DNA from: Sutcliffiella halmapala
GTDB taxonomy: Bacteria; Bacillota; Bacilli; Bacillales; Bacillaceae_I
Reading direction: 5' to 3'
Length of the DNA stretch: 64,000 nucleotides
Assembly: GCF_002019665.1 (NCBI RefSeq)
Contig: NZ_KV917375.1
Coordinates: 3,981,445 to 4,045,444 of the forward strand
Part shown: in pieces, positions 1-8,468 of the stretch
How positions within the stretch are numbered: the stretch's first letter is position 1
Layout: every line of letters starts with the position of its first letter
Program-made: the position numbers and the translations under genes
The notes under the pieces: model-generated
What the model saw: the letters and a program-made list of their open reading frames with translations, nothing else
The model's database searches: none
What the model was told of the DNA's origin: nothing

Positions 1-27
1 ATAAGCGGAATTTATCCGCTTATTTTT
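1..27 (+). terminator. Rho-independent terminator of a gene left of the window
   Basis: An 8-bp stem (ATAAGCGG with CCGCTTAT) and 7-nt loop are followed by a T run on the plus strand. It probably ends a rightward gene outside the window. Confidence 0.6.
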
Positions 28-91
28 CAAACACAATACTGCTATAACAAAGCCTAATGAAAAATAACCTACTATATAGACGTATCTAGCA

Positions 92-125
92 AAAAAAAGA
101 GATGCCCAAAAGGACACCTCTCTTT
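92..125 (-). terminator. Terminator downstream of the TasA/CalY-like gene
   Basis: Read on the minus strand, AAAGAGA pairs with TCTCTTT across a short loop and a run of eight T follows. It sits 4 nt after the stop of the TasA-like gene. Confidence 0.65.
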
Positions 126-128
126 AGA

Positions 129-842
129 TTAATATTTCGATCCATTTTCCATTTGTTTTGCCATTACGTTTAAGGTTGAACTATATGTTACTCCCTGATA
201 TTCATTTCCTGCTTTTTCATCTAGTTTAATAGCAAAAGAAAGATCGATGTATTGGTCAGCGTTAAGTTGCCAGAATTCATGCTTCTCTCCATCTTTTGAT
301 CCATCCCCTAACACCAACTTCGCTTTTCCAGAAATACCTTTTGCAGCAGGTTCGATTTCTTCTTCCTCTACAAATCCAACTACCATTTCAACACCAGGAG
401 CAATTTTCTTAGATGCCTGCATGGCTGGATTGGTCGTACCATTGAAAAGTTCATCAAGATAGATCCTAGAGTCTTCCAAAATATCTTCTGTCATTACTTC
501 TCCTTCTGAGAACTTATATGCAATATATCCAATTTTATAGGCATTTAAAGGAACATCTGCGTTTAAGGACTGATGATAAGTAGCTTTAAGGTATGCATCC
601 ATATCTCCAGTATTTTCAATTTTCAACCACTCACCATATTTTAATTGAGAAGGGGCAAATCCAGCGGCTTCAATGATTTTAGTATCCATGTCTTGTCCAT
701 TGTTAATTTCTAATATGCCATTAGTAATCTCACCTGTAGCATTCGTCTCAGACGTAAACCAAGAATATGTACCAAAGCTCCCTGATACAACAATTGCTCC
801 TACCAATGCACTTCCTAATAAAGCATTTTTTATCTTAAACAT
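129..842 (-). CDS. TasA/camelysin (CalY)-type secreted protein
   Basis: This is a secreted matrix or cell-surface protein of the TasA/camelysin (peptidase M73) family. Residues 1-30 form a long hydrophobic signal sequence (ALLGSALVGAIVVSG) ending in the GTYSWFTSE segment typical of SipW substrates. The rest is an acidic beta-rich domain with the conserved early ITNGILEI stretch. The gene lies 19 nt downstream of the SipW-type peptidase, as in sipW-tasA operons, so that peptidase probably processes it. In B. subtilis and B. cereus such proteins form biofilm fibres; protease activity of camelysin is disputed. ATG 842 is preceded by GGGGG; an in-frame GTG at 848 is the alternative start. No tapA-like gene is present. 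Confidence 0.88.
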   Translation of the reverse strand: MFKIKNALLGSALVGAIVVSGSFGTYSWFTSETNATGEITNGILEINNGQDMDTKIIEAAGFAPSQLKYGEWLKIENTGDMDAYLKATYHQSLNADVPLNAYKIGYIAYKFSEGEVMTEDILEDSRIYLDELFNGTTNPAMQASKKIAPGVEMVVGFVEEEEIEPAAKGISGKAKLVLGDGSKDGEKHEFWQLNADQYIDLSFAIKLDEKAGNEYQGVTYSSTLNVMAKQMENGSKY

Positions 843-861
843 GTCCACTTATCCCCCATAT

Positions 862-1407
862 TCATAATAATTTTTTAGATACCGATTGTTGCTTATCCAA
901 TTTCATTTTTTCATAAACTGTGATGCATATATAGCCTGTCAAAGGAAGAACAATAAAAACCAAGAATCCCATCGGTCCTTTTGTATAGTTAGAAAGAAAG
1001 CCGATATTAGGAATATTAAACATCTCTTTTCCTAATATCATACTTGCTACTGTGACATCTTCATCCACAGTGTTGTTGTTATCACCCTTCGTATAAAAAT
1101 ATCTCTCTCCATTTTCTTCCGCAATTGACGTTATTCTATGAGTAATCAAGGTTTGCTCTTCGTTAAAAAAAGAAATGATATCACCCTGCTCAAGAAGATC
1201 TGCTTCAATCTCTCTAATAATAATGACATCCCCCGCTTTAAAAGCCGGCACCATACTATTAGATAAGACGGTGAGTGGTTTAAACCCGAAAATTGATAAT
1301 GGTTTATTATTGCTAAGACTCATAAAAATAGAAAATATGATTATTACGACAAATACTATTATTGTAATAGGCACCGTTTTTTTAACGAATAGTGTAACTT
1401 GTTCCAC
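862..1407 (-). CDS. sipW: Signal peptidase I, SipW (ER) type
   Basis: Membrane-bound signal peptidase of the SipW/ER subfamily. A transmembrane helix spans about residues 12-32 and is followed by the catalytic box LSNSMVPAF with the nucleophilic Ser. The general base is the His of LITHRI, as in ER-type peptidases, where bacterial SPases have Lys. A second helix near residues 145-165 places the C-terminus at the membrane. The start is GTG, with AGAGGG 7 nt upstream. It is the first gene of a two-gene operon with the TasA/CalY-like substrate downstream. SipW is specialised for such substrates in Bacillus and may also act in surface biofilm control. Confidence 0.9.
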   Translation of the reverse strand: MEQVTLFVKKTVPITIIVFVVIIIFSIFMSLSNNKPLSIFGFKPLTVLSNSMVPAFKAGDVIIIREIEADLLEQGDIISFFNEEQTLITHRITSIAEENGERYFYTKGDNNNTVDEDVTVASMILGKEMFNIPNIGFLSNYTKGPMGFLVFIVLPLTGYICITVYEKMKLDKQQSVSKKLL

Positions 1408-1781
1408 TTCTCACCCTCTATTCCTGTTAAATATAAAAAACAACATTTAATCAGAATCTAGTAAAAATTCTGATTTATACCCATAGTATTTCATAGTTTT
1501 AAACAATAGTGTATTGGGGGTTATAGCGAAAAAAAAACCACAAAAAAAACAGGCAATAAAGCCTGTAAAATGTTACTTAAAGGGAAAAGAAGGTTATTTA
1601 TAGCATCAGAAACAGTAAAGCGTGACAAAAATACCAGTCCATAATACTCAATCCAATCCCCCAACATTCCTATAGAAAGTCCAGCTTCCAAGTTGGGAGC
1701 GTTTAATATAATTCAAATACCAGCATGAATGGTTGAATTATTATGTAGATTTTCCCGTTAACACAACAACACTAAATCTCT
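1408..1781. other. Intergenic region, gerA-like to sipW
   Basis: This 374-nt gap holds the terminator of the GerA-type gene at 1547-1568 and presumably the sipW promoter nearer 1410-1500, where I could not fix clear -35/-10 boxes. I see no coding potential. Confidence 0.4.
1547..1568 (-). terminator. Terminator downstream of the GerA-family gene
   Basis: ACAGGC and GCCTGT pair around AATAAA; on the minus strand the stem is followed by eight T. It lies about 215 nt beyond the GerA-like stop codon. Confidence 0.65.
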
Positions 1782-3224
1782 TTAACCTTTGTCTTGAGTG
1801 TAATGATGTGGACTATTATTTAATTTTTGCAAATCCCCTCTATAAAAAACATCACTTAACTCTTGTAATTTAAAAGGTATAATCGGGGATAAGAATGGTA
1901 CCCCGATTGATTTTAAACTTACCATATAAATAATCAAAGTGGTCGTTCCGATAATCAAACCTTTAAATCCAAAGAAATATCCTACAATAAGAAATGTCAA
2001 CTGCACTACTCTTTGTGCAGCACCTAATCCCCTATTAAGGGTTAAGAAATTGGATACGGCAGTAACTCCTGTAACAATTAAACTTACTGGATGTATCAAT
2101 TTTGCAGTAACTGCTGTTTCTCCAATAAGTATGGTTCCTAAAAGCGAGACAACTATGATAGTACTTTTAGGAATATGGAAAGAAACATCAATTAACACTC
2201 TTAAAAGGGTTAGTAAGATGATCATTTCCCAAAAGGTTGGAAGAAGTTCTTCTTTTGAAAGTAACGTTTCACTAACTTTCTTGGGAAGATCCGATTTATG
2301 AAATTTTTCTACCGCAACATATACCGCAGGCAAGAAAAGACCAATTACATAGCCTGAAAAGCGTAATAGTCGATTAGATAACCTTCCATAACTTTGGTGA
2401 TATTCATCTGCTCCTTGCATAAATTCAACAAATAGAGCAGGAGCAATAATAGCATAAGGGAATCCATCTACCAACACTACTATTCTTCCCTCCATTAGGG
2501 AGGATACTACACTGTCCACTCTATCTGATTCTCTTACTAGTAAAAAAAAAGACTTCTGTTTCCCTTCTAGTGTCTGTTGTATTATTTTCGATGAAGCTAA
2601 ATACTTTACGTTTACGTGCTTTAATCTATTTTTTACTTCTTTTAAAATCCCATGATCCGCTATGCCTTCTACATGCAATACTGCAACTTGCTTTTTGGCA
2701 ATAGATCCATATCCTTGTGTCTCAATACATAAATCCGATGTTCTTAATGCACCTCTAATCAAGTTAATATTCGTCCCCATATTTTCCGTAAACCCTACAA
2801 TTGGTCCCCGTGAAGATCGTTCGCTAATAGCTTCCTCTAAACTTCTCTCTGCCCACTTGGATGCCGAAATGATCAGTCCCTCTTGGTGACCATTACATAG
2901 CAGGAGGGCATTCCCTTGTATTATCCCTTCAACCATCTCCCCTATAGTAGCTGCTTTTTCCACCTCTGATGTTTCCAATACTAGCTCCCTTAGACTGTCC
3001 AGCAAGTCTTTATTATCTTTTAGGTGATTATTTAAGTTTAATAATGGTTGGATAACACAATCATGCAGGTTTTCTGTATCAACAATATCTTTAAGAAATA
3101 GAATATTAACTTCTTTCTTATTCCATTTATCTATTTTCAATCTACTTATGACCAAATCAGAAGTATGGTGTAGCGCTTCCATTATTTTATTTGTTAGTGG
3201 TTCCAATTCGTATTGTCGTCCCAT
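1782..3224 (-). CDS. Spore germination protein, GerA family (A subunit)
   Basis: GerA-type subunit of a nutrient germinant receptor in the spore inner membrane. The 480 residues match the family: a soluble N-terminal domain (about 1-290) with the conserved ESDRVDSVVSSLMEGRIVVLVDG block, then several membrane helices from about residue 285 (SGYVIGLFLPAVYVA) to 445. ATG 3224 has GAGGTG 6 nt upstream. Receptors normally need A, B and C subunits from one operon, but no gerB- or gerC-like gene follows; the next gene downstream is sipW. It is therefore an orphan A subunit that either borrows partners from another locus or is vestigial. Confidence 0.92.
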   Translation of the reverse strand: MGRQYELEPLTNKIMEALHHTSDLVISRLKIDKWNKKEVNILFLKDIVDTENLHDCVIQPLLNLNNHLKDNKDLLDSLRELVLETSEVEKAATIGEMVEGIIQGNALLLCNGHQEGLIISASKWAERSLEEAISERSSRGPIVGFTENMGTNINLIRGALRTSDLCIETQGYGSIAKKQVAVLHVEGIADHGILKEVKNRLKHVNVKYLASSKIIQQTLEGKQKSFFLLVRESDRVDSVVSSLMEGRIVVLVDGFPYAIIAPALFVEFMQGADEYHQSYGRLSNRLLRFSGYVIGLFLPAVYVAVEKFHKSDLPKKVSETLLSKEELLPTFWEMIILLTLLRVLIDVSFHIPKSTIIVVSLLGTILIGETAVTAKLIHPVSLIVTGVTAVSNFLTLNRGLGAAQRVVQLTFLIVGYFFGFKGLIIGTTTLIIYMVSLKSIGVPFLSPIIPFKLQELSDVFYRGDLQKLNNSPHHYTQDKG

Positions 3225-3526
3225 CCAAGCACCTCATATAATATGTAACACTCTTACCTTGAATATTGATAGATAGGTAAAAAGTGAGCGGAATTTACCT
3301 ATTACTATGCCCATGTTTCCGTAAAAAATGTGTCACTTTTCTTACTTGACTACTAATCGATCCATCCCCTCCATAAATAAACATGTAAAATTTACTATTT
3401 AAAAAAGGATTTTAAGAAAAATGTCGAAATACATTATACATATAGTAATAAATTCCAAATAAAGGAGGGGAATCTGGTTAGAAAATTCTTGCAGTAAATC
3501 ATGGCAAGGTTTCCTACCAGCTAATT
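3225..3526. other. Divergent intergenic region gerA-like / hemF
   Basis: This 302-nt AT-rich spacer contains the upstream regions of both divergent genes. A strong Shine-Dalgarno at 3461-3470 lies unusually far from the hemF ATG (described separately). No gene longer than a few codons is seen. Confidence 0.4.
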
Positions 3527-3529
3527 ATG
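3461..3529 (+). promoter_or_regulatory. Displaced Shine-Dalgarno and mini-ORF ahead of hemF
   Basis: AAAGGAGGGG at 3461-3470 is a near-perfect ribosome binding site, but the hemF ATG is 57 nt further on and has no good site of its own. A 7-codon ORF (ATG 3500, stop 3521-3523) ends 3 nt before the hemF ATG, which would allow reinitiation. The hemF frame is open back to a TAG at 3479-3481 but contains no ATG, GTG or TTG start there. Confidence 0.45.
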
Positions 3530-4450
3530 AAAGCAGTTTTAGAAAAGGTCGACAAAAACACCATTACTTCATTTTTTAAAAGTTTACAAGATTCTATCAC
3601 TCAAGATATCGAAAATTGCGATGGCAAAGCAGTCTTTAAAGAGGAATTGTGGTACCGCAACGGCGGTGGTGGTGGGAGAACGAGAGTGATGGTAGATGGC
3701 AATATCATCGAAAAAGGTGGCGTCAATTTTTCAGAGGTGTTTGGCATCTTGCCCCATGCAGCAGCCGAAGCGCTAAAGGTAGAGAAGAACCAGGAATTTT
3801 TCGCTTCTGGTGTGTCCGTCATCTTACATCCAATAAGCCCCATGATTCCAATCATTCATATGAACGTGCGCTACTTTGAATTATCGAACGGTGCCAAATG
3901 GTTTGGTGGTGGAATCGACCTGACTCCCGTATACATCAATAAGGACGACGCCGTATATTTTCATCAATCATTAAAAACTGTATGCGATTGGCATAACCCA
4001 TCCTATTATCCCGATTTCAAGAAAATTGCAGACGAATACTTTTATATAAAGCATCGTAAAGAAACCCGCGGAATTGGAGGAGTATTTTTCGATAAACTCA
4101 AGCCGTCTACTGAACTTTCCATTGAAAATCTTTTCGCGTTTGTGAAAGACATTGGCCTTACTTTTTCTCCCATCTACTTAAAGCTAATTAACAATAATAA
4201 GGATTTACCATATGGCGAAAAACAAAAACAATGGCAGCTTATCCGCAGAGGGCGTTATGTGGAATTCAACCTTATCTATGACAGAGGCACAAAATTCGGA
4301 CTTGATACAAACGGTAGAATTGAATCAATCTTTATGAGCCTCCCCCCACAAGTCAACTGGCTTTATAACTTTCAGACTGAAGATGGTAGTGAAGAACAAC
4401 TTACACAAAGTATGTTAAAAAGAGAGATTGATTGGATTACGTTTGAATAA
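3527..4450 (+). CDS. hemF: Oxygen-dependent coproporphyrinogen III oxidase
   Basis: Aerobic haem-pathway enzyme that decarboxylates coproporphyrinogen III to protoporphyrinogen IX using O2 as electron acceptor. Family hallmarks are clear: [10 protein letters not shown] near residue 45, the ANHP-like segment replaced by [21 protein letters not shown] near residue 125, and the C-terminal signature [20 protein letters not shown] near residue 240. The length (307 aa) is normal. Most Bacillus relatives use the coproporphyrin route (HemY/HemQ) plus anaerobic HemN/HemZ, so HemF here suggests transfer or a niche need. It is alone, divergent from the GerA-like gene, with no other haem genes nearby. 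The ribosome binding site is atypical. Confidence 0.95.
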   Translation: MKAVLEKVDKNTITSFFKSLQDSITQDIENCDGKAVFKEELWYRNGGGGGRTRVMVDGNIIEKGGVNFSEVFGILPHAAAEALKVEKNQEFFASGVSVILHPISPMIPIIHMNVRYFELSNGAKWFGGGIDLTPVYINKDDAVYFHQSLKTVCDWHNPSYYPDFKKIADEYFYIKHRKETRGIGGVFFDKLKPSTELSIENLFAFVKDIGLTFSPIYLKLINNNKDLPYGEKQKQWQLIRRGRYVEFNLIYDRGTKFGLDTNGRIESIFMSLPPQVNWLYNFQTEDGSEEQLTQSMLKREIDWITFE

Positions 4451-4518
4451 GCTTTAATAGATGCATCCAATTCATCAATGGTTTTTGTAGGGAAATGGCC
4501 ATAAAGGGGGAGACGAAT

Positions 4519-4983
4519 ATGTCTGATAACCAAGAATACCCATTAGTGAAAAGTAATGAAAATGTAGCGAAGGTGAAGGCAGAAAGAAAAGAGGGTGAGC
4601 CAACTGCAGCTTTTAAAGGCGCCAGTTGGGCAGCATTTGCAGTAGGTGTTTCTGCATACCTAATTGGTCTGTTTAACGCCACAATGGAACTCAATGAAAA
4701 AGGGTATTATTTCGCTGTACTAGTATTTGGACTCTATGCAGCAGTATCCTTACAAAAAGCAGTAAGAGATAAAGAAGAAGGGATAGCAGTAACCAGTTAT
4801 GGTATTAGTTGGTTAGCACTTATTGTATCTATCTCTTTAATGGCAATCGGCTTATATAATGCCGAAAGTATTATTTTAAGTGAAAAAGGCTTTTATGGTA
4901 TGGCATTTATACTTAGCTTATTTTCAGCTATCACCATTCAAAAAAATATTCGAGATACTCAATCAGCAAGAGAAAGAGAATAA
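4519..4983 (+). CDS. YiaA/YiaB-type inner membrane protein
   Basis: Small integral membrane protein with two copies of a two-helix unit, the YiaA/YiaB family pattern: helices near residues 35-55, 65-83, 98-118 and 126-143. Each pair is followed by a similar Q-K-x-x-R-D tail ([11 protein letters not shown] and [11 protein letters not shown]), so the halves look like an internal duplication. Function is unknown. ATG 4519 is chosen because AAAGGGGGAG lies just upstream; an in-frame ATG at 4495 lacks a site. The N-terminus is charged and soluble. Confidence 0.75.
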   Translation: MSDNQEYPLVKSNENVAKVKAERKEGEPTAAFKGASWAAFAVGVSAYLIGLFNATMELNEKGYYFAVLVFGLYAAVSLQKAVRDKEEGIAVTSYGISWLALIVSISLMAIGLYNAESIILSEKGFYGMAFILSLFSAITIQKNIRDTQSARERE

Positions 4984-5149
4984 AGAATTGGAAACAAAGG
5001 GACTTCTCCCACCCAAACCTTCAAGATTTACTGTATCACAATCTTCAAAATCCGTGTGCTTCTTGCGAGTTAACGTTGGAGGAGATCCCTTTTAGTGCAT
5101 CAATAGGTTAAGAAAGTGTTTTCGATATCCGGACAAACATTCCAACCGG

Positions 5150-5404
5150 CTATGAACTTCTTCTTGCTATCTTTACCCATAGGTTGTTTAAAATGACGAA
5201 CAGGAAATAGAAAAAAACCAAATTAAAAGCCAACCCTAAATACATGAAACTAAATGCTCCATCCCCATAATAGCCGAGCAAATCAGCTGGAAACCCAAAA
5301 ATATGATTTCCTTCTTCATTTCTTATTCCAATCCCAGGAATAAGAGCGAAGCCAATTGTCACCAGTAAGCTGAGGATAAACAGGCTCTTTTTACTATTCA
5401 TCAT
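5150..5404 (-). CDS. Small two-helix membrane protein, unknown function
   Basis: 84-residue protein with hydrophobic segments at about 6-26 (signal-like or first helix) and 52-76. Between them is a short loop with a GFPADLLGYYGDG segment. ATG 5404 is preceded by AAAAGGAG, so translation is credible. I do not recognise a family beyond small Bacillus membrane proteins. It stands alone between the YiaA/B-like gene and helD. Confidence 0.6.
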   Translation of the reverse strand: MMNSKKSLFILSLLVTIGFALIPGIGIRNEEGNHIFGFPADLLGYYGDGAFSFMYLGLAFNLVFFYFLFVILNNLWVKIARRSS

Positions 5405-5466
5405 ATTTTACATTCTCCTTTTGGAAGACATACTACTATTATACTTAATATCTAGGATATGTGGGT

Positions 5467-5489
5467 CACAGGGACAGGCACCACAACCC
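5467..5489. repeat. Dispersed 23-bp motif, copy 1
   Basis: CACAGGGACAGGCACCACAA plus CCC matches 56836-56858 at 21 of 23 positions. Similar fragments occur around 44513 and 52222. Confidence 0.6.
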
Positions 5490-5610
5490 ATTAACACCTT
5501 ATTACAGTAAAGAATTTGAATGAGCAAAAAAGCACCTCTACTAGTTTCTAAGTAGTTCAGTTTTAGATTAGAAAATATAAAAACTCAAGACAGAGAATTT
5601 ATATAAATTT

Positions 5611-5654
5611 AAAACGAGGGATGAAAAACCTATTACAGGTTAACATCCCCGTTT
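5611..5654 (-). terminator. helD terminator
   Basis: AAACGAGGGATG pairs with CATCCCCGTTT (one G/C-A change in the stem) around an inner ACC/GGT stem. It lies about 60 nt beyond the helD stop on the minus strand. Confidence 0.55.
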
Positions 5655-5713
5655 GTATGTGCTTTTAATTTTTGAATCTCTAAAGTGAACTAACCGTACT
5701 CATTTAATGATCC

Positions 5714-8101
5714 TTATTGGCTCCGTTCAACTCCACTGGAGAGATCTCTTCTTGTGTTCGGTGTTTCAATTAGAATAAGGCCCTCTTCAGAACCCCCTTG
5801 CAAAAATGGGCTCGGTTCACCTACGCTATAAAGCTGCAAGAAATGCATCGCTCTTGTGCAGGAGGTATAGAAAGTTCTTCGCAGACTCTCATCGCCGTAT
5901 ACTTGCTCTGATGCGTTATAGATAATGACAGCGTCAAATTCGATCCCCTTGGCCAAATACGACGGGATGACAACAACACCTTGTTCATATTCTAGGGAGC
6001 CGACCTTTAAGTGCTTAATACCCTCAATAGTAGACAAGGCCTCGTATGCATGTTTACTTTCCTCTGCTGATTTGCAGATGATGGCAATACTATTGTATTG
6101 AAGATTGCGTAATTCTGCGACTTTGGATGCAATGCATTTGTGTAGTTCTGTGTGATCCATTAATTTAGTCAGTACAGGTCGTTCGCCATCGCGCTCGAAA
6201 GGGATAATCTTTTCGCCATTAGGCACTAGTCTGCGTGTAAATTCAATGATCGGCTTTGTAGATCGGTAGCTCCGTGTCATGTTGATCACTTCTGTTGCGT
6301 CCTGTCCGTATAAGCCAATTAATGCTTGAAAATCAACCATTTCGCTAGCATGGGCGAAAATCGCTTGATTAAAGTCACCTAGCACCGTCATCCTCGCAGA
6401 TGGGAACAACCGCTTTAGAAACTCAAATTGAAATGGGGAATAATCCTGTGCTTCGTCAATAATTACCTGCTTTATTGCACTATTCGACTGAAAACCTAGA
6501 ATCAGCTCTTTCATCAATAACAGCGGAGTAGCATCCTCGTAAAATATCTTCCCGGCATCTAGCTTCTCTTGTGTCTCTTGACAAATATCCGCCCATTCCA
6601 CTGGTGCTTCCCCCTCTATCCACTGTTGAATCATTTGTGGATCCGCAAAAAGCTGCTTATACAGCCCAGTAATGTCGACAAAATGAAACTCCCGAATTTG
6701 TTTTCGCAATGGCTTCAGCTTCTGGCGGACAATCAACCCGGCAAGTGCTTTTGGTTCCATCTCATAATCCGCAAGCTCTTCTCTTTTAAAGCCGCGTTTT
6801 TTCGCTAAGTAGCGATGCACCTTATGGTACTCCTCATTGCTAAGCAGCTCGATTTCCTCTTGTACCCACAGCTTATTCCGTTCTACCTTCTCGGCTTCCT
6901 TTATTTTCTTCAATAACCAATCCTTCAGCTTTTCAAGTCTATTGTGGAAACGGAGCGAGGTGTCACTACTATAAAACCTATCTACCAATTCTTTGGTAGT
7001 AACAAACGGTTGCCCTCTGAAATGAAGCCCCTTAAATAACATTCCCGCTAACTCTAATGACTTCCTGTATGCATGGATCGCCTCAAAAAATTGTGTGGAT
7101 GCTTTGAATTGGATACTTGCAACCCTTGTCTTGTGCGCCGGCGAGTTCGCTGCAGTTAGCACATATTCTAATTGATCGTAGGGATTTTCAACTTGGAACT
7201 CTTTACTCAGTCGATGGTCTAAATATTCTTGAAAGGTGACCTGCTGCATATTCTCTTCGCCTAGTTCCGGCAGCACGTTGGACACGTAGCTGTTAAACAT
7301 TGTATTAGGTGAAAATAGAATAATTTGATCAGCATTTAAGGTATCCCGATATTTGTAGAGCAAATAGGCAATCCGTTGCATCGCAGCAGAGGTCTTCCCA
7401 CTCCCAGCTGCTCCGTGAACAATGAGCAGCCTTCCGTGATCATGACGAATGATTCGGTTTTGTTCATGTTGAATGGTCGCGACAATACTGTGCATATGTT
7501 TTTCCGTACCTTTGCCCAATACCTGCTGTAAAATCTCGTCTCCAATAGTGAGACTTGTATCGAACATGGATTGAAGCTCACCGCCGCGAATCAAATATTG
7601 CCACTTTTTCTCCAATATCCCTTCAATTACTCCTCCTGGTGTTACATACTTAGCCGGACCTGGCTGGTAATCGTAGTAGACATTAGAGATTGGTGCTCTC
7701 CAGTCGTAGATAAGGAAATTATCGCCACTTTCATCCGTAAGCGAGGAGATTCCAATATAAACTTTTTCCTGGGTTGAATCACCTTCTTCGATAAAATCAA
7801 TACGGCCGAAATAAGGAATATCCTGCATACGACGCAGCGTGGACAATCTCTTGGATGCATGCCGATGGGCGCTTTGGCTTACAGACAGAGCTTGTGCCTC
7901 TTGTCTCAATCCAATGATGGTCTCAAGGTAATCGTCGAATGTATCCGTATTTACTTTAATTTCATCCCAAAAGTGTTTGCGGATATTTACCACTTCGTTC
8001 CGGTGCTGAGATTTTTCTGCCTCTAATCTGCTAATTTGCTCCGAAATAATCTCCATTACACTGTCCACTCGTTTTTGCTCCTGCTTATACTCTGAATTCA
8101 T
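5714..8101 (-). CDS. helD: RNA polymerase recycling helicase-like ATPase HelD
   Basis: UvrD/Rep-type superfamily 1 ATPase of the HelD class, which in B. subtilis binds core RNA polymerase and releases stalled complexes using ATP. An N-terminal coiled coil (about 1-75) forms the arm inserted into polymerase. Walker A GAAGSGKT is near residues 231-238 and Walker B/motif II IIDEAQDYSPFQ is in the second half. Motif III GDFNQAIF, motif IV RSYRST and the C-terminal motif around KGIEFDAVIIYNAS follow. The length of 795 aa fits HelD. ATG 8101 has AAGGAG 8 nt upstream; the in-frame GTG at 8110 is inside that site. The gene is monocistronic and has its own terminator. Confidence 0.92.
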   Translation of the reverse strand: MNSEYKQEQKRVDSVMEIISEQISRLEAEKSQHRNEVVNIRKHFWDEIKVNTDTFDDYLETIIGLRQEAQALSVSQSAHRHASKRLSTLRRMQDIPYFGRIDFIEEGDSTQEKVYIGISSLTDESGDNFLIYDWRAPISNVYYDYQPGPAKYVTPGGVIEGILEKKWQYLIRGGELQSMFDTSLTIGDEILQQVLGKGTEKHMHSIVATIQHEQNRIIRHDHGRLLIVHGAAGSGKTSAAMQRIAYLLYKYRDTLNADQIILFSPNTMFNSYVSNVLPELGEENMQQVTFQEYLDHRLSKEFQVENPYDQLEYVLTAANSPAHKTRVASIQFKASTQFFEAIHAYRKSLELAGMLFKGLHFRGQPFVTTKELVDRFYSSDTSLRFHNRLEKLKDWLLKKIKEAEKVERNKLWVQEEIELLSNEEYHKVHRYLAKKRGFKREELADYEMEPKALAGLIVRQKLKPLRKQIREFHFVDITGLYKQLFADPQMIQQWIEGEAPVEWADICQETQEKLDAGKIFYEDATPLLLMKELILGFQSNSAIKQVIIDEAQDYSPFQFEFLKRLFPSARMTVLGDFNQAIFAHASEMVDFQALIGLYGQDATEVINMTRSYRSTKPIIEFTRRLVPNGEKIIPFERDGERPVLTKLMDHTELHKCIASKVAELRNLQYNSIAIICKSAEESKHAYEALSTIEGIKHLKVGSLEYEQGVVVIPSYLAKGIEFDAVIIYNASEQVYGDESLRRTFYTSCTRAMHFLQLYSVGEPSPFLQGGSEEGLILIETPNTRRDLSSGVERSQ

Positions 8102-8134
8102 AGCAAACACTCCTTAATAAAATAAATCTAGGGG

Positions 8135-8163
8135 TTGACGAACGAATAAATTAATCGTATAAT
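8135..8163 (+). promoter_or_regulatory. Near-consensus sigma-A promoter facing no gene
   Basis: TTGACG at 8135-8140, a spacer of exactly 17 nt and TATAAT at 8158-8163. It points away from helD into a region without an ORF before the terminator at 8421-8456. Confidence 0.6.
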
Positions 8164-8420
8164 TAAGATAGGGATAATATATCTAAACTTGATTATACGA
8201 TGTTTAACTATATAAATTTACCATAGATTCTCCTGTTTTTCAAGGCATGGAGCGTTTTTTTTATGTCTCGAACGTCATAAATGTTTCTTTCTACCCTCTA
8301 AACAACACCCTTTCCCCTCCACTATAAGAACACCTATTTTAATCACTATCATCATATCTAACTTTTATAAAAAACCTTTATCATGATTGGGACTTAACTT
8401 GCAGTTTGAAGTGCTGATTA

Positions 8421-8456
8421 AAAAGAAGAGTCGACAATTAAATCGACTCTTCTTTT
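8421..8456. terminator. Bidirectional terminator
   Basis: A perfect 14-bp stem (AAAAGAAGAGTCGA with its complement) surrounds an 8-nt loop and has T runs on both strands. It ends the MFS gene on the minus strand and could end a rightward transcript from 8170. Confidence 0.8.
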
Positions 8457-8468
8457 TTAGGTTTGACG

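Larger units (their letters stand above)
5405..5713. other. Intergenic region with repeat relic and helD terminator
   Basis: This gap of about 310 nt contains a dispersed 23-bp motif (5467-5489) and the helD terminator (5611-5654). Nothing else is recognisable. Confidence 0.4.
8102..8468. other. Intergenic region with orphan rightward promoter
   Basis: This 367-nt gap has no ORF. It contains a strong plus-strand promoter (8135-8163), a T8 run after a weak stem near 8230-8258, and a two-way terminator (8421-8456). A short untranslated RNA is possible. Confidence 0.4.

Noticed and set aside
5714-8101. HelD as a defence-type helicase
   Set aside because: Length, N-terminal coiled coil and motif order fit the housekeeping RNA polymerase recycling factor.
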